From: CAIXQW01 sp046049675
GTDB lineage: Bacteria; Bacteroidota; Bacteroidia; Chitinophagales; Chitinophagaceae
Assembly (NCBI GenBank): GCA_046049675.1
Contig: JBJORA010000043.1
Location: 1-64,000 of the forward strand
Direction: 5' to 3'
Length of the DNA stretch: 64,000 nt
Part shown: one piece after another, positions 35,860 through 45,335 of the stretch
Layout of the letters: each line of letters opens with the position of its first letter
Position numbering within the stretch: the stretch's first letter is position 1
Notes under the pieces: model-generated
What the model was told of the DNA's origin: nothing
What the model saw: only the letters and a program-made list of their open reading frames with translations
The model's database searches: none
Program-made: the position numbers and the translations under genes

Positions 35860-36960
35860 ATGGTAAAGTCTACACCTTTTGAACACATTCATGTTGCCCT
35901 CGGTGCAAAAATGGCGGAGTTCGCCGGCTATAATATGCCAATCTCTTATACAGGCATCAACGACGAGCATGCTGCGGTGCGCACCAAAGCAGGTTTATTC
36001 GATGTAAGCCATATGGGCGAATTTATTTTAAAAGGCCCCGATGCTTTGGATCTAATTCAACGCGTAACGAGCAATGATGCCAGTAAACTTACAACAGGCA
36101 AGGCGCAATATAGCTGCCTACCGAATGCAACTGGTGGCATCGTAGACGATTTACTAGTTTACTGTGTTGAGCCAAACAATGTTTATATGCTTGTAGTTAA
36201 TGCGAGCAATATTGAGAAAGATTGGAATTGGATACAACAGCATAATACAGCTAAGGTAGAAATGCACGACATAAGTGGCAAAACTGCCTTGCTTGCATTG
36301 CAAGGACCAAATGCAATTAAAATCGCACAGAAGCTTACAAGCATGGACTTAGTAAGCTTGCCTTATTACAGCTTTGTAAAAGGCGAGTTTGCTGGCGAGC
36401 AAAACGTACTAGTTAGTACAACTGGCTATACGGGTAGTGGCGGCGTAGAAATCTATTGGGAGTGTACTACTAAAGAAAGTGCAGACAATATGTGGAACGC
36501 CATCATGCAAGCTGGCGAAGAACATGGTATTAAACCAACAGGTTTAGGATGCCGCGATACTTTGCGCTTAGAAATGGGTTTTTGCTTGTATGGCAATGAT
36601 ATAGACGATACAACAAGCCCACTAGAAGCTGGCCTTGGATGGATTACTAAATTCACAAAACCATTTACGAATAGCGAGGCACTTGCAGCACAAAAAGCCG
36701 AAGGGCTTAAGCGCAAGCTTGTTGGGATAGAAATGATAGACAAGGGCATTCCTCGCCATGGCTATACAGTGCACAATGCCACCGGTGATAATATTGGCGT
36801 GGTTACAAGCGGTACGCAAAGTCCTAGTATGGGCAAAGCCATAGGCATGGCTTATATTGCTAGTGGTCAGAATGCATTAGATACAGAAGTATATATTGCG
36901 GTACGTGACAAACAACTAAAAGCTAAGATTGTAAAAATACCTTTTTACTCTACACAATAA
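35860..36960 (+). CDS. gcvT: Glycine cleavage system T protein (aminomethyltransferase)
   Basis: 366 residues from the ATG at 35860 (MVKSTPFEHIHVALGAKMAEFAGYNMPISY, the normal start). Conserved features: the GLFDVSHMGE loop, GGIVDDLLVYCV, the catalytic Asp region, VSTTGYTGSGGVEIYWE, GLGCRDTLRLEMGFCLYGNDI and the C-terminal barrel VTSGTQSPSMGKAIGMAYI. It transfers the aminomethyl carbon from H-protein to tetrahydrofolate, releasing ammonia. It is followed after 3 nt by comB, an unusual partner. Genes for the P and H proteins are elsewhere. Confidence 0.95.
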   Translation: MVKSTPFEHIHVALGAKMAEFAGYNMPISYTGINDEHAAVRTKAGLFDVSHMGEFILKGPDALDLIQRVTSNDASKLTTGKAQYSCLPNATGGIVDDLLVYCVEPNNVYMLVVNASNIEKDWNWIQQHNTAKVEMHDISGKTALLALQGPNAIKIAQKLTSMDLVSLPYYSFVKGEFAGEQNVLVSTTGYTGSGGVEIYWECTTKESADNMWNAIMQAGEEHGIKPTGLGCRDTLRLEMGFCLYGNDIDDTTSPLEAGLGWITKFTKPFTNSEALAAQKAEGLKRKLVGIEMIDKGIPRHGYTVHNATGDNIGVVTSGTQSPSMGKAIGMAYIASGQNALDTEVYIAVRDKQLKAKIVKIPFYSTQ

Positions 36961-36963
36961 GAT

Positions 36964-37680
36964 ATGGCTAAAGTAGAAGTATGCCTCAGCCCTGCCTTGC
37001 TGAACTTGTATAATATCGAGGAAAGTAATGTGGTGGTCATTGATATCTTTCGTGCAACAAGTACTATTGCCGCTGCTATTCACAATGGTGCCGCAAGTGT
37101 AGTGCCTGTAGATAGTGTGCAAGAGTGCATTAGCCTTGGCGATCAAATAACCAATAGTGTAACAGCTGGCGAGCGCGATGGCAAAGTTGCTGAAGGCTTG
37201 CAGTATGGCAATAGTCCGAGCGAGTATCCTCGTGAGTTTATTGCTGGCAAAACACTTGTGCTCACAACAACAAATGGTACACGTTTGCTACACATGTGCA
37301 AAGGCAGCAAGCAAATACTAAGTGGCAGCTTCCTTAATTTATCTGCAACTGTGCAGTACTTAAAAGATCAAGGTAATGATGTGCTGCTAGCTTGTGCTAG
37401 TTGGAAAGATAAGTTTAATATAGAAGACACTTTATTTGCAGGTGCAGTTGTAGAGCAATTGATTGGCAGTTTTGATATGAACTGCGATAGCGCAAGTGCC
37501 GCATTGCAATTATGGCTTGGTGCAAAACCAATTCTTAGCGATTACATACAACATACATCACATTACAAGCGACTAAGTGCATATGGCTTACAAGAGGATA
37601 TGCAGTATTGCTGTAAAATAGATGCGCACAATGTGCTTGTAAAATATTTTAATGGTAAATTGATTGGTGCTAATTCCTAG
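36964..37680 (+). CDS. comB: 2-phosphosulfolactate phosphatase family (ComB)
   Basis: 238 residues. The ComB signature is clear: VVVIDIFRATSTIAAAIHNGA, AGERDGKVAEGLQYGNSPSEY, LVLTTTNGTRLL and ACASWKDKFNIEDTLFAGA. In methanogens ComB dephosphorylates phosphosulfolactate for coenzyme M. Bacteroidota do not make coenzyme M, so the substrate here is unknown; sulfolactate or another 2-hydroxy-acid phosphate is possible. It starts 4 nt after the gcvT stop and is presumably co-transcribed. Confidence 0.9.
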   Translation: MAKVEVCLSPALLNLYNIEESNVVVIDIFRATSTIAAAIHNGAASVVPVDSVQECISLGDQITNSVTAGERDGKVAEGLQYGNSPSEYPREFIAGKTLVLTTTNGTRLLHMCKGSKQILSGSFLNLSATVQYLKDQGNDVLLACASWKDKFNIEDTLFAGAVVEQLIGSFDMNCDSASAALQLWLGAKPILSDYIQHTSHYKRLSAYGLQEDMQYCCKIDAHNVLVKYFNGKLIGANS

Positions 37681-37693
37681 GCGGTAATTAAGC

Positions 37694-39946
37694 TTAGCGA
37701 ATAAGGCTTATATCTCCTTTGAATGATTGGCTTTTGCCTTGTACGTCTACATAGCGTAGCGTATACATGTATGTACCAACCTCAGCTGCCCTTCCACCAT
37801 AGGTGCCATTCCAGCCGCGCAGTGGATCTACACTTTCAAATACTTCTGTGCCATAGCGATCAAAAATCTGAAGACTATATGACCTAATCTTGCTAAGGTC
37901 GGTATAGATAAACACTGGCCTAAATTCGTCGTTGGTCAAATCGCCATTTGGTGTAAATGCATTCGGCATTTCTGTGCGCTCTGGACGCAATAATGTAGTG
38001 CATGCTTCGGTGGTATCCTTGCAGCCTTCTCCACTGGTAGCCACAAGTGTATAACAGAAGGTATTAAAGTCGTCGTTATTAAAGTAGTACCAATGACTTG
38101 TACTAGTACCATTGCCATCTGCTAAACCATTGTAATACCACTGAAAGGTTGTAGCACCAATAGAATTGCTTGTTGCTACAACTTGAATACTATCTACCAA
38201 TACGGCACTGCTTGGATTGACTTCAATAATCGCTTGAGGCAATGGCGCTATAATTGCACTAAATATTAGGGTATCGTAGCTTGGGCAATTGTCGCCTAGA
38301 ATGCCTGTTATTGTATAAGTAGTTGTAGCATTTGGAGAAATACTTAATACTGTAGAATCTGCATTAAACACAACAGCTGTTTGCGGGCTGATGGTCATAT
38401 AGTCGGTTTTTGGTAAGGCTAAAAACACCGTACCGCCAGGGCAAACTATACTATCGCTTGGTGGTGTAAACTGTAAACTATTACTTGCATTAACCATGCT
38501 ATCGTTAATGCAAATGACATAAGCATCGCTACTGCCAGAACTGGTTAAAAGATTAGTGCCAAAGGTAGCAGGTGTTCTAAAAAATCCGCATGCATATACC
38601 CTGCCATTAAGTCCTTTAATTACAGAATTACATCTGTCGTTGCTATCGGGACCGCCGCCTGTGGCAGCCCACAAAAATTTACCATTAGGATTCATCCGCG
38701 CAACAAAAGCCTGCAAACTGTTGTTGTTTGGTACAAATATTTCGTCGTTGAACTTACCACCGGCTTGTATATCGCCGCATACATACACATTGCAGTTAGC
38801 GTCGGCATACACATCATTGGCACGTTCGCTGCCAAGTGGACCGCCCATGCGTTTGCCCCATAAACCTGCGCCATTACTAGCATTTACTTTCATTACAAAT
38901 GCATCGCGGCGATTGTAATTGCGAATGATTAGGGAATCATAAAATAAAGAATCACGATGTTCGCCTGCAAGATAGATATGTCCCATCTCATCGTATGTAA
39001 TACCATTCACCCAATCGTCTTTATCACTGCCGCCTAGTTGCGTCCATTGATGATTGCCAGAACTATCGTATTTGATGGCAAAAATATCGTAGCCGCCCAT
39101 GCTGCTATCTATGACATTATTAAAGATGGTGGTTTTCTCAAAGCCACCTCCGATGTAAACGCCACCACCACTATCATCTACACAAACTGCAATATCGCGC
39201 TCTACATATTTACCAGTATTGGGGTCGCGCGGTTGACGGCCAAAAGTGCGTGCCCACTGCGGCGTGCCTGCTTTATTGAACTTCGCTAGCCAAAAGCAAT
39301 TACTATTGTACCAGCCTTGAATATTAAGGGGAATATTTGCATTGCCAGCCTTAACTGTATTGCCATTTACAAATAGCGTATCTCCGCTCATAAAGCCTAC
39401 CACGTATCTATTTCCTGCCTTATCAATAGCTACATCTAAACCTTGATCGTCGCCACCATCGCTGCATACAAATGCGCCCCATACATAATTGCCAGCAGGG
39501 TCGTAGGTTACCACAAAGCCCTGATCGCCACCACCGAAGCCCATGCCAGAAACATTATTACCGCTAAAGTTAATACCGCCTGTTTCCCAAAAAGTGCCAG
39601 TAATTGTTGCGTAGCCAGCGCTGTCTACATCCATGCCAAGTGCACGATCGTCAAAGCCTTCGCCACCACTATGCGCCCATAGGCAAACTCCAAGCGAATC
39701 AAATTTTGCTATAAAAACTTCTTTGCTAGATGCATTTGCTGTGAAATTAAGCGCAAGGTTATTGGTGCCTAGGGTAATTGTATTACTAAAATAGCCAGAC
39801 ACATACACATTGCCAAATGCATCTGTTTTTACTGCTGTTGCCTTATCGCTTTTAGTATTGCCAAAGCGAATAGCCCAATTGTAATTCTGCCCAAAAGCAC
39901 TAAAGCCAAGGCATAGCAAACAAAGGATATTTAAGAAATTACGCAT
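37694..39946 (-). CDS. Secreted beta-propeller (SBBP-type) protein with type-B T9SS domain
   Basis: 750 residues. Signal peptide MRNFLNILCLLCLGFSAFGQN, then about seven propeller-type repeats at 22-470, each with D-x-x-G-N-x-Y-V-x-G and a W-A-x-x-x-G motif (for example AVKTDAFGNVYVSGYF, FGRQPRDPNTGK). An Ig/PKD-like region follows (SIVCPGGTVFLALPKTDY). The C-terminal ~90 residues are the gliding-motility-associated type-B sorting domain: MPNAFTPNGDLTNDEF, SLQIFDRYGTEVFES, GWNGTYGGRAAEVGTYMYTL and the ending FKGDISLIR. It is exported by T9SS and probably attached to, or shed from, the surface. Ligand unknown. Confidence 0.9.
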   Translation of the reverse strand: MRNFLNILCLLCLGFSAFGQNYNWAIRFGNTKSDKATAVKTDAFGNVYVSGYFSNTITLGTNNLALNFTANASSKEVFIAKFDSLGVCLWAHSGGEGFDDRALGMDVDSAGYATITGTFWETGGINFSGNNVSGMGFGGGDQGFVVTYDPAGNYVWGAFVCSDGGDDQGLDVAIDKAGNRYVVGFMSGDTLFVNGNTVKAGNANIPLNIQGWYNSNCFWLAKFNKAGTPQWARTFGRQPRDPNTGKYVERDIAVCVDDSGGGVYIGGGFEKTTIFNNVIDSSMGGYDIFAIKYDSSGNHQWTQLGGSDKDDWVNGITYDEMGHIYLAGEHRDSLFYDSLIIRNYNRRDAFVMKVNASNGAGLWGKRMGGPLGSERANDVYADANCNVYVCGDIQAGGKFNDEIFVPNNNSLQAFVARMNPNGKFLWAATGGGPDSNDRCNSVIKGLNGRVYACGFFRTPATFGTNLLTSSGSSDAYVICINDSMVNASNSLQFTPPSDSIVCPGGTVFLALPKTDYMTISPQTAVVFNADSTVLSISPNATTTYTITGILGDNCPSYDTLIFSAIIAPLPQAIIEVNPSSAVLVDSIQVVATSNSIGATTFQWYYNGLADGNGTSTSHWYYFNNDDFNTFCYTLVATSGEGCKDTTEACTTLLRPERTEMPNAFTPNGDLTNDEFRPVFIYTDLSKIRSYSLQIFDRYGTEVFESVDPLRGWNGTYGGRAAEVGTYMYTLRYVDVQGKSQSFKGDISLIR

Positions 39947-40067
39947 GTGTATGCTTCAATAGACGAAAAATACATCGCATTCGTTGTATTGAGATAATTA
40001 TTTCTTCAAAAAAAGGTAAAACTAAGGTCATATTGGCTCAAAAGCCTGAGCACAGCTTATGAAAACG

Positions 40068-40637
40068 CTACTTGTAGTAGTTGTTGGCCAGAATTTGCTC
40101 CTCTACCATGGCAGGCACCAAAAATTTAATGCTTTTGCCCTGCTTTACGCTTTGCCTAATAAATGTAGCCGATATATCAAGCATTGGCGCTTCTAAACGC
40201 ACAATATTTGCATGTTGGATAGCGCTGTCGTTGGTATTGGGCCTTTGATAGACATAAAGCTTATAGTTTGCCAAAATTTGCTCGTAGTTCTTCCATTTTG
40301 TTATGTTCTGCAAACTATCGCTACCCATTACAATGCTAAACTTGTAGTTCGGGTACTTTTCTTGCAAATAAGTAAGGGTATCAATTGTATAGCTTGGACG
40401 CGGCAGGCTAAACTCAATATTGCTTGCCTTAAAGTTTGGCTCTTCTTCTATAGCAAGCCTTAATAAATGTAGGCGATGCTGCTCGTTGAGTAGGCTGCTT
40501 GTTTCTTTTAATGGATTATGCGGACTTACTACAAACCACAACTGTTTGCTCGTGGTATGGTGTAGTACATAATTAGCAATTATCAAGTGTCCTATATGTA
40601 TAGGATTAAAGCTACCAAAATAAAGTGCTACCTCCAT
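40068..40637 (-). CDS. nadD: Nicotinate-nucleotide adenylyltransferase
   Basis: 189 residues. Nucleotidyltransferase motif GSFNPIHIGHLIIAN at the N-terminus, SPHNPLKE for substrate binding, IVMGSDSLQNITKWKNYEQIL and the C-terminal ISATFIRQSVKQGKSIKFLVP (ISSTxIR motif). It adenylates nicotinate mononucleotide to deamido-NAD. Its start lies 119 nt from the chosen start of the divergent SulP gene. Confidence 0.95.
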   Translation of the reverse strand: MEVALYFGSFNPIHIGHLIIANYVLHHTTSKQLWFVVSPHNPLKETSSLLNEQHRLHLLRLAIEEEPNFKASNIEFSLPRPSYTIDTLTYLQEKYPNYKFSIVMGSDSLQNITKWKNYEQILANYKLYVYQRPNTNDSAIQHANIVRLEAPMLDISATFIRQSVKQGKSIKFLVPAMVEEQILANNYYK

Positions 40638-40708
40638 GCGAAGTTGTGAAGTTACAGCACAAAATTTTAAAGAAAGAAAACTGGTCTTTTATGGCTATAG
40701 TTGTTTTT

Positions 40709-40716
40709 TAACTTTG
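40709..40716 (+). promoter_or_regulatory. -7 element (TAACTTTG) of sulP-can operon
   Basis: Exact TAnnTTTG; it would start transcription near 40721, about 35 nt before the chosen ATG at 40756. It lies inside the longer reading frame that begins at 40636, which argues against the longer start. Confidence 0.45.
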
Positions 40717-40755
40717 GTTATCTGCATCTTAATGATTTACTTTGATGTCACAGAA

Positions 40756-42309
40756 ATGCTTTTATCAAAGTCAACAAATATCGTTAAGGATTTATCCGCT
40801 TCTTTAATCGTTTTTCTGGTGGCACTACCTTTATGCTTAGGTATTGCACTTGCAAGCAAAGCGCCTGAGTTTAGCGGGCTAATTGCTGGCGTAGTTGGTG
40901 GCATTGTAGTAGGCCTTTTAAGCGGTTCTCCACTTAGTGTTAGTGGACCCGCAGCCGGCTTGAGCAGCCTTGTGGCCGCATCATTAATGAAGGTGCCCAC
41001 TTTTGAAGCTTTTCTTTTGGCTGTTGTCATCGCAGGTGTAATTCAGATTTTACTTGGCATTTGTAAGCTTGGCGTTATAGGCGATTACGTTCCCAATAGT
41101 GTTATTAAAGGTATGCTAGCAGGTATTGGTTTAACATTAATCCTCAAACAATTTTCGCACCTTATTGGTTACGATAAAACACCGGAAGCAGATGAGACTA
41201 TTTTTTCTGTAAGCGGCGATGGCATTTTTAGCGAAATAGCAAGCTCGTTAAATGGAATCAGTTTGTTGGCTACGCTTGTTGGCGTAGTATCTCTAGCCAT
41301 TCTTATCTTTTTTGAAATGCCTATGATTAAAAAGCAAAAGTGGTCGAGCATTTTAAGTGGCCCCCTTGTGGCAGTACTTGTAGGCGTGCTTCTGGAGCAA
41401 CTCATTGGTGATAGATTTAGTAAAATAGATTTAGACCCAGAGCATTTTGTACAAATACCAATTGCACAAACAAGAGCAGAGTTTTTTAGTTTTTTTACAA
41501 CACCCGATTTTAGCAGTATTACAAATGGCGAGGTATGGGTAACGGCAATTACCGTTGCGCTCGTGGCAAGTTTGGAAACATTGCTAGGTATTGAAGCTGT
41601 AGATAAACTTGATCCGCTTAATAGAAGCACACCTACCAACAAAGAACTAATTGCGCAAGGCGCTGGCAATATTATAAGTGGTTTAGTTGGCGGCTTACCT
41701 ATCACTAGTGTAATTGTACGCAGCAGTGCAAACGTTAATGCTGGCGCGACTAGTAAACTCAGTACAATTTTTCACGGTTTGCTATTATTAATTGCTGTAA
41801 TTGCAATTCCTAATCTTTTGAACCTCATTCCAAAAGCTGCGCTTGCAGGTATACTTATTTTTACTGGCTATAAACTTATCAAACCAAGTGTCATTAAACA
41901 TTACTGGAATCTTGGCTGGAATCAATTTATTCCGTTTATCGTTACAACGCTGGCTGTGGTAAGTCCCTTAGGACTACTTAAAGGCGTGATGCTGGGTATT
42001 GGCTTAGGTTTAATTTATGTGGTGCGCACAAACTTTAGAGATAGTATTACGTATGTGCACGATGGCGAAAACCATCTTATAAAACTTAGAAAAGATACTT
42101 TCTTTTTTAGTAAGCCACTACTTAAAAATATTCTTGCCAACCTACCTGATAATGCTACGCTAATTGTAGATATTTCACAAGCGCCTTATATTGATCGCGA
42201 TATCAAAGACTCGCTAGAAGAGTTTAACCATACCGCAAAAAGCCGCAACATCAACGTAGAATTACGCAGAAGCGATATACATACACACGAAGACATAGAC
42301 ATTAAATAA
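40756..42309 (+). CDS. SulP family anion (bicarbonate/sulfate) transporter
   Basis: 517 residues from the ATG at 40756 (MLLSKSTNIVKDLSASLIV, the usual start). The transport domain has 12-14 membrane segments with family motifs LVALPLCLGIALASKAPEFSGLIAGVVGG, LSVSGPAAGLSSLVAA, KGMLAGIGLTLILKQ and GLPITSVIVRSSANVNAGA. A shortened C-terminal STAS-like domain begins near residue 430 (LIVDISQAPYIDRDIKDSL). The gene is followed after 17 nt by a carbonic anhydrase gene. That pairing is characteristic of BicA-like SulP proteins, so sodium-dependent bicarbonate uptake is inferred. Confidence 0.9.
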   Translation: MLLSKSTNIVKDLSASLIVFLVALPLCLGIALASKAPEFSGLIAGVVGGIVVGLLSGSPLSVSGPAAGLSSLVAASLMKVPTFEAFLLAVVIAGVIQILLGICKLGVIGDYVPNSVIKGMLAGIGLTLILKQFSHLIGYDKTPEADETIFSVSGDGIFSEIASSLNGISLLATLVGVVSLAILIFFEMPMIKKQKWSSILSGPLVAVLVGVLLEQLIGDRFSKIDLDPEHFVQIPIAQTRAEFFSFFTTPDFSSITNGEVWVTAITVALVASLETLLGIEAVDKLDPLNRSTPTNKELIAQGAGNIISGLVGGLPITSVIVRSSANVNAGATSKLSTIFHGLLLLIAVIAIPNLLNLIPKAALAGILIFTGYKLIKPSVIKHYWNLGWNQFIPFIVTTLAVVSPLGLLKGVMLGIGLGLIYVVRTNFRDSITYVHDGENHLIKLRKDTFFFSKPLLKNILANLPDNATLIVDISQAPYIDRDIKDSLEEFNHTAKSRNINVELRRSDIHTHEDIDIK

Positions 42310-42326
42310 AAACAAAGCAACACATT

Positions 42327-42959
42327 ATGGACCAACACAAAGAATTATTACTGCAAAACAAGGCTTGGGCTTTGGGCGTAGTACAGGACGATCCGCATTT
42401 TTTTGACCGCCTATTAAATACACAGCATCCTAAATACCTTTGGATAGGTTGTGCAGATAGCCGTGTGCCACCAGACAAAATTACTGGCACCAAGCCTGGT
42501 GAAATTTTTATCCATCGCAATATTGCTAATATGGTGGTGGATACAGATTTGAATATGCTAAGCGTACTTGAGTATGCTGTAAATGTGCTAGAAGTAGAAC
42601 ATGTTATTGTATGCGGCCACTATGGCTGTGGTGGTGTAAAGGCTGCTATGAAAAATGTAAACGTTGGACTTACCAATAAGTGGCTCATTAATATCAAGGA
42701 CGTATATCGTTTGCATCGCGAAGAGTTAAATGTAATAGCGGATGAGGATTTGCGATTGCGATTGCTAATTGAACTTAATATTAAAGAACAACTATTTAAT
42801 CTTACCAAAACAAGTATTATTCAAAAGGCTTGGCAAAATAAAAAAGCGCCAATGCTTCATGGGTGGGTTTACGATTTGAAAGACGGTATCATTAACGAGC
42901 TCGCAGAGATGTCGCCAAACGACCCAATAGATCCTATTTACAGATTTCCAATTTTTTAG
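42327..42959 (+). CDS. can: Beta-class carbonic anhydrase
   Basis: 210 residues. Zinc ligands Cys42 with the Asp/Arg dyad in GCADSRVPPDKI, then His and Cys in VIVCGHYGCGGVKAAM. FIHRNIANMV and the C-terminal HGWVYDLKDG complete the family pattern. It interconverts CO2 and bicarbonate in the cytoplasm. As the second gene of an operon with SulP, it probably balances imported bicarbonate for carboxylases. A strong terminator follows. Confidence 0.95.
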   Translation: MDQHKELLLQNKAWALGVVQDDPHFFDRLLNTQHPKYLWIGCADSRVPPDKITGTKPGEIFIHRNIANMVVDTDLNMLSVLEYAVNVLEVEHVIVCGHYGCGGVKAAMKNVNVGLTNKWLINIKDVYRLHREELNVIADEDLRLRLLIELNIKEQLFNLTKTSIIQKAWQNKKAPMLHGWVYDLKDGIINELAEMSPNDPIDPIYRFPIF

Positions 42960-42986
42960 ATAATTACTTGGCTAAATTATTAAAGC

Positions 42987-43027
42987 AAAAAAGGGCTTTA
43001 GGTAAAAAACCTATTGCCCTTTTTTTA
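42987..43027 (+). terminator. Intrinsic terminator of sulP-can operon
   Basis: AAGGGC ... AGGT / ACCT ... GCCCTT hairpin followed by a run of seven T residues. Confidence 0.8.
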
Positions 43028-43201
43028 TTACAAACTACTCTCGCCGCTTTGATGTAATCATGTAGCAATAGCTTTATGCCATTAGCTAGCAATCGTTTGG
43101 TGGTTTTTGAATATTTGGCTATTGCGGTTGTAGTTGTACAAATTTAGCTTGGCATACATGCGGTTACTATACTCACAAGCGAGTATTTAAAATTAGCTCC
43201 G

Positions 43202-44785
43202 CTATTTTAGGTTTAAACCATACAAGTACACACTGCTATCGGCACTTATGCTAATAAATGTGTAAGGCTGCAGCTGTTGCATTAGATTATTATACTGCCA
43301 TGATTGCTTGTCTTGTGGCATTACATTAAACAACAAAACATAGTCAATTCGCCCTTTGAGCGCTAAATACTGTGTAAGATCAATGTCTGGCGGCTCCTGC
43401 TCGAGGCCAGGCAGATGAATATACGGATTCCAATACTGCTGCCATACTAGTGGAAAATAGTTAGTGGCTGCTTCGTAGTTATTCGCAAATATTAAACCTT
43501 GCTTTTCTGCCAAATACATAGCTGCGTGATTGGGCACAATTGGCACACGATGAGATATTTGCTTACCTTCAAAGACGCCGTTGTGATGAAAACTAAGCGG
43601 CAGTACAAAGCTATTGGGCTTGATGGTGTTGCAAGTTTGTAGAAGTTGCTGAATATGACTGTTTGCGATTTGCGTTGGCTGCCATTTATGATAAGCAAGT
43701 GTTGCGAATAAAACCAAACCCGTCAGCCCCACAACAGTGTGTAGTAATTTTGGTAATTGGCTTTTTGCAATAAGATAAACAGCCATAAAACCACTTAACC
43801 ATTGTAAACGCGCCTTTACATAACCGCCGCCAATTGCAGCATCGCTAATTAATACGCTAAGCACTGAAAACATAATGAGCAACAGAACTGCACTTGCCCA
43901 TAGCATGTTGATGCCCTTGTATTTTAAGTAGGAAATCGCAGCAGCAAACAGCGCGACATACAAAAGCGCTGCATACACAGCAGCAAGAGGTTCGTCGTTC
44001 GCAGAGGTAGTAGCTAAGCATGCAAAGTTTTGCAATTCTCGCCACCAAAAAGTGATATCCATTTTAGGAAAAAGCTCGGTGTGCGCTTGTTGGCTCGCAA
44101 AATGCCACAGTAGTGTACAAAAAGGTAAACATACAAGTAGCAATATGGCTAAACGCTTAAATGCCATCGCGCGATTTAACACTGCAATGCCGCCATAAAC
44201 AGCAATACTCAACAAGAGGCAAATCAATGCCATTGCATGACTTAGATAACAAGCTGTTGTACATACTGCAAAAAGCAGTAGCCTGTTTCGTTTTTTGTTA
44301 TGTAAAAAATCAATTGCAAAAGAAAATGCAAAAAAGTAGAAGCCTATACCAAACAAAAAATTGTAAAATCCTCTAAACAGAAACTCGTTGAGTAAGAGTG
44401 GCAACAATAAAAGTATACTAGCATTTAGCTTATGGCCTTGCCTGCAAGCCAATAGCTTTACAAAGCCAGCAAATACACAAACAATCGACAATAGTGCACA
44501 CAACTTATTGGCAAGTGCAACACTGCAAAACTGTGTAAGCCCAAGTAGTAATACATGGCTTGTGTAATTTGGCAATACTTGCTTGTTGAGGGAGAAATAA
44601 TTGGCATAGTTACTGTGCCTATCTAGTAGCAACCTTTGCCACAGCTTAGCATTGTAAACATGGCAAGCACCGTCGCCGGTTGCAAAATATTGCGGCCACA
44701 TGATAAGCAGTGCAACAGCGCTAAATGCTGCAAGGCATACAAAGCGCCATGGCTCTTCTCTTGCATATTTCAAAGGCGACAACAA
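43202..44785 (-). CDS. Polytopic membrane protein, GT-C-like, TTG start
   Basis: 527 residues starting at a TTG at 44785 (or the next TTG, 44782). No ATG is available before residue 29, inside the first membrane helix. About 10-11 hydrophobic segments are followed by a soluble C-terminal domain of about 130 residues (LLQTCNTIKPNSFVLPL, HRVPIVPNHAAMYLAEKQG, NPYIHLPGLEQEPPDIDL). An acidic residue pair in the first loop (FATGDGACHVYNA) is of the kind that binds a lipid-linked donor in GT-C enzymes, but no family is certain. The start is supported by TACCTTTG 7 nt upstream. Confidence 0.7.
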   Translation of the reverse strand: MLSPLKYAREEPWRFVCLAAFSAVALLIMWPQYFATGDGACHVYNAKLWQRLLLDRHSNYANYFSLNKQVLPNYTSHVLLLGLTQFCSVALANKLCALLSIVCVFAGFVKLLACRQGHKLNASILLLLPLLLNEFLFRGFYNFLFGIGFYFFAFSFAIDFLHNKKRNRLLLFAVCTTACYLSHAMALICLLLSIAVYGGIAVLNRAMAFKRLAILLLVCLPFCTLLWHFASQQAHTELFPKMDITFWWRELQNFACLATTSANDEPLAAVYAALLYVALFAAAISYLKYKGINMLWASAVLLLIMFSVLSVLISDAAIGGGYVKARLQWLSGFMAVYLIAKSQLPKLLHTVVGLTGLVLFATLAYHKWQPTQIANSHIQQLLQTCNTIKPNSFVLPLSFHHNGVFEGKQISHRVPIVPNHAAMYLAEKQGLIFANNYEAATNYFPLVWQQYWNPYIHLPGLEQEPPDIDLTQYLALKGRIDYVLLFNVMPQDKQSWQYNNLMQQLQPYTFISISADSSVYLYGLNLK

Positions 44786-44792
44786 ACAAAAA

Positions 44793-44800
44793 CAAAGGTA
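44793..44800 (-). promoter_or_regulatory. -7 element (TACCTTTG) before a TTG start
   Basis: Exact -7 consensus on the minus strand, ending 7 nt before the TTG at 44785. It supports an unusual near-leaderless TTG start. Confidence 0.5.
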
Positions 44801-44897
44801 GATGATTAGGTTTCAGCAATGCTCTAAAATTGAGTTTATGCAGACTTTTTTGTGTTGGCACAAGGTTTGATAGCGAAAATGTTGTAATTTTATTTTA

Positions 44898-45335
44898 ATG
44901 AAAAAGAAGTTAATCCTGCTTGCTTTTACATTGATAACTGTGTCTACATCTTTTGCGCAGACAAGTAAAAAGCAACGAAGTGCTGAAAGCCGAAGTGAGT
45001 ACTTTACAAAAGAAATTGTAAACTATCTAACACGCTGCGATTCTGCCACAGCCAAAAAAATTTATGAAGTAAACCTTGTGGTTACAAAACAGTTTGATAG
45101 CCTAAAGGCCTTGAATTTATCGAGTGAGGACTACAAACCAGCGGCAAGCAAAATTTACAAAAATCGCGACGCGGCTATGAAAGCTATTTTAACGCCATTT
45201 CAGTATGACGAGTACATGATGCTGCAAGCTGAAAAGAAGCAAGCCTACAAAGAAAAAAAGGCCAAAGAAGCAGCTGAGAAAAAAGAAGATGCCCAAACAG
45301 AAAGCGAGAAAAACGCTGCCGACAAAAAGGAATAA
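44898..45335 (+). CDS. Small secreted helical protein
   Basis: 145 residues. Signal peptide MKKKLILLAFTLITVSTSFAQ. The mature protein is predicted all-helical, with a segment ILTPFQYDEYMMLQAEKK reminiscent of the LTxxQ repeat of CpxP/Spy-like periplasmic chaperones. The tail is a highly charged Lys/Glu coiled-coil-like stretch (KEKKAKEAAEKKEDAQ). The Spy-like assignment is tentative. A TAATTTTA element ends 5 nt before the ATG. Confidence 0.75.
   Translation: MKKKLILLAFTLITVSTSFAQTSKKQRSAESRSEYFTKEIVNYLTRCDSATAKKIYEVNLVVTKQFDSLKALNLSSEDYKPAASKIYKNRDAAMKAILTPFQYDEYMMLQAEKKQAYKEKKAKEAAEKKEDAQTESEKNAADKKE

Noticed and set aside
40636..40755. Longer N-terminus for the SulP transporter
   Set aside because: It overlaps the nadD start, adds a non-family segment and contains the likely -7 promoter element.
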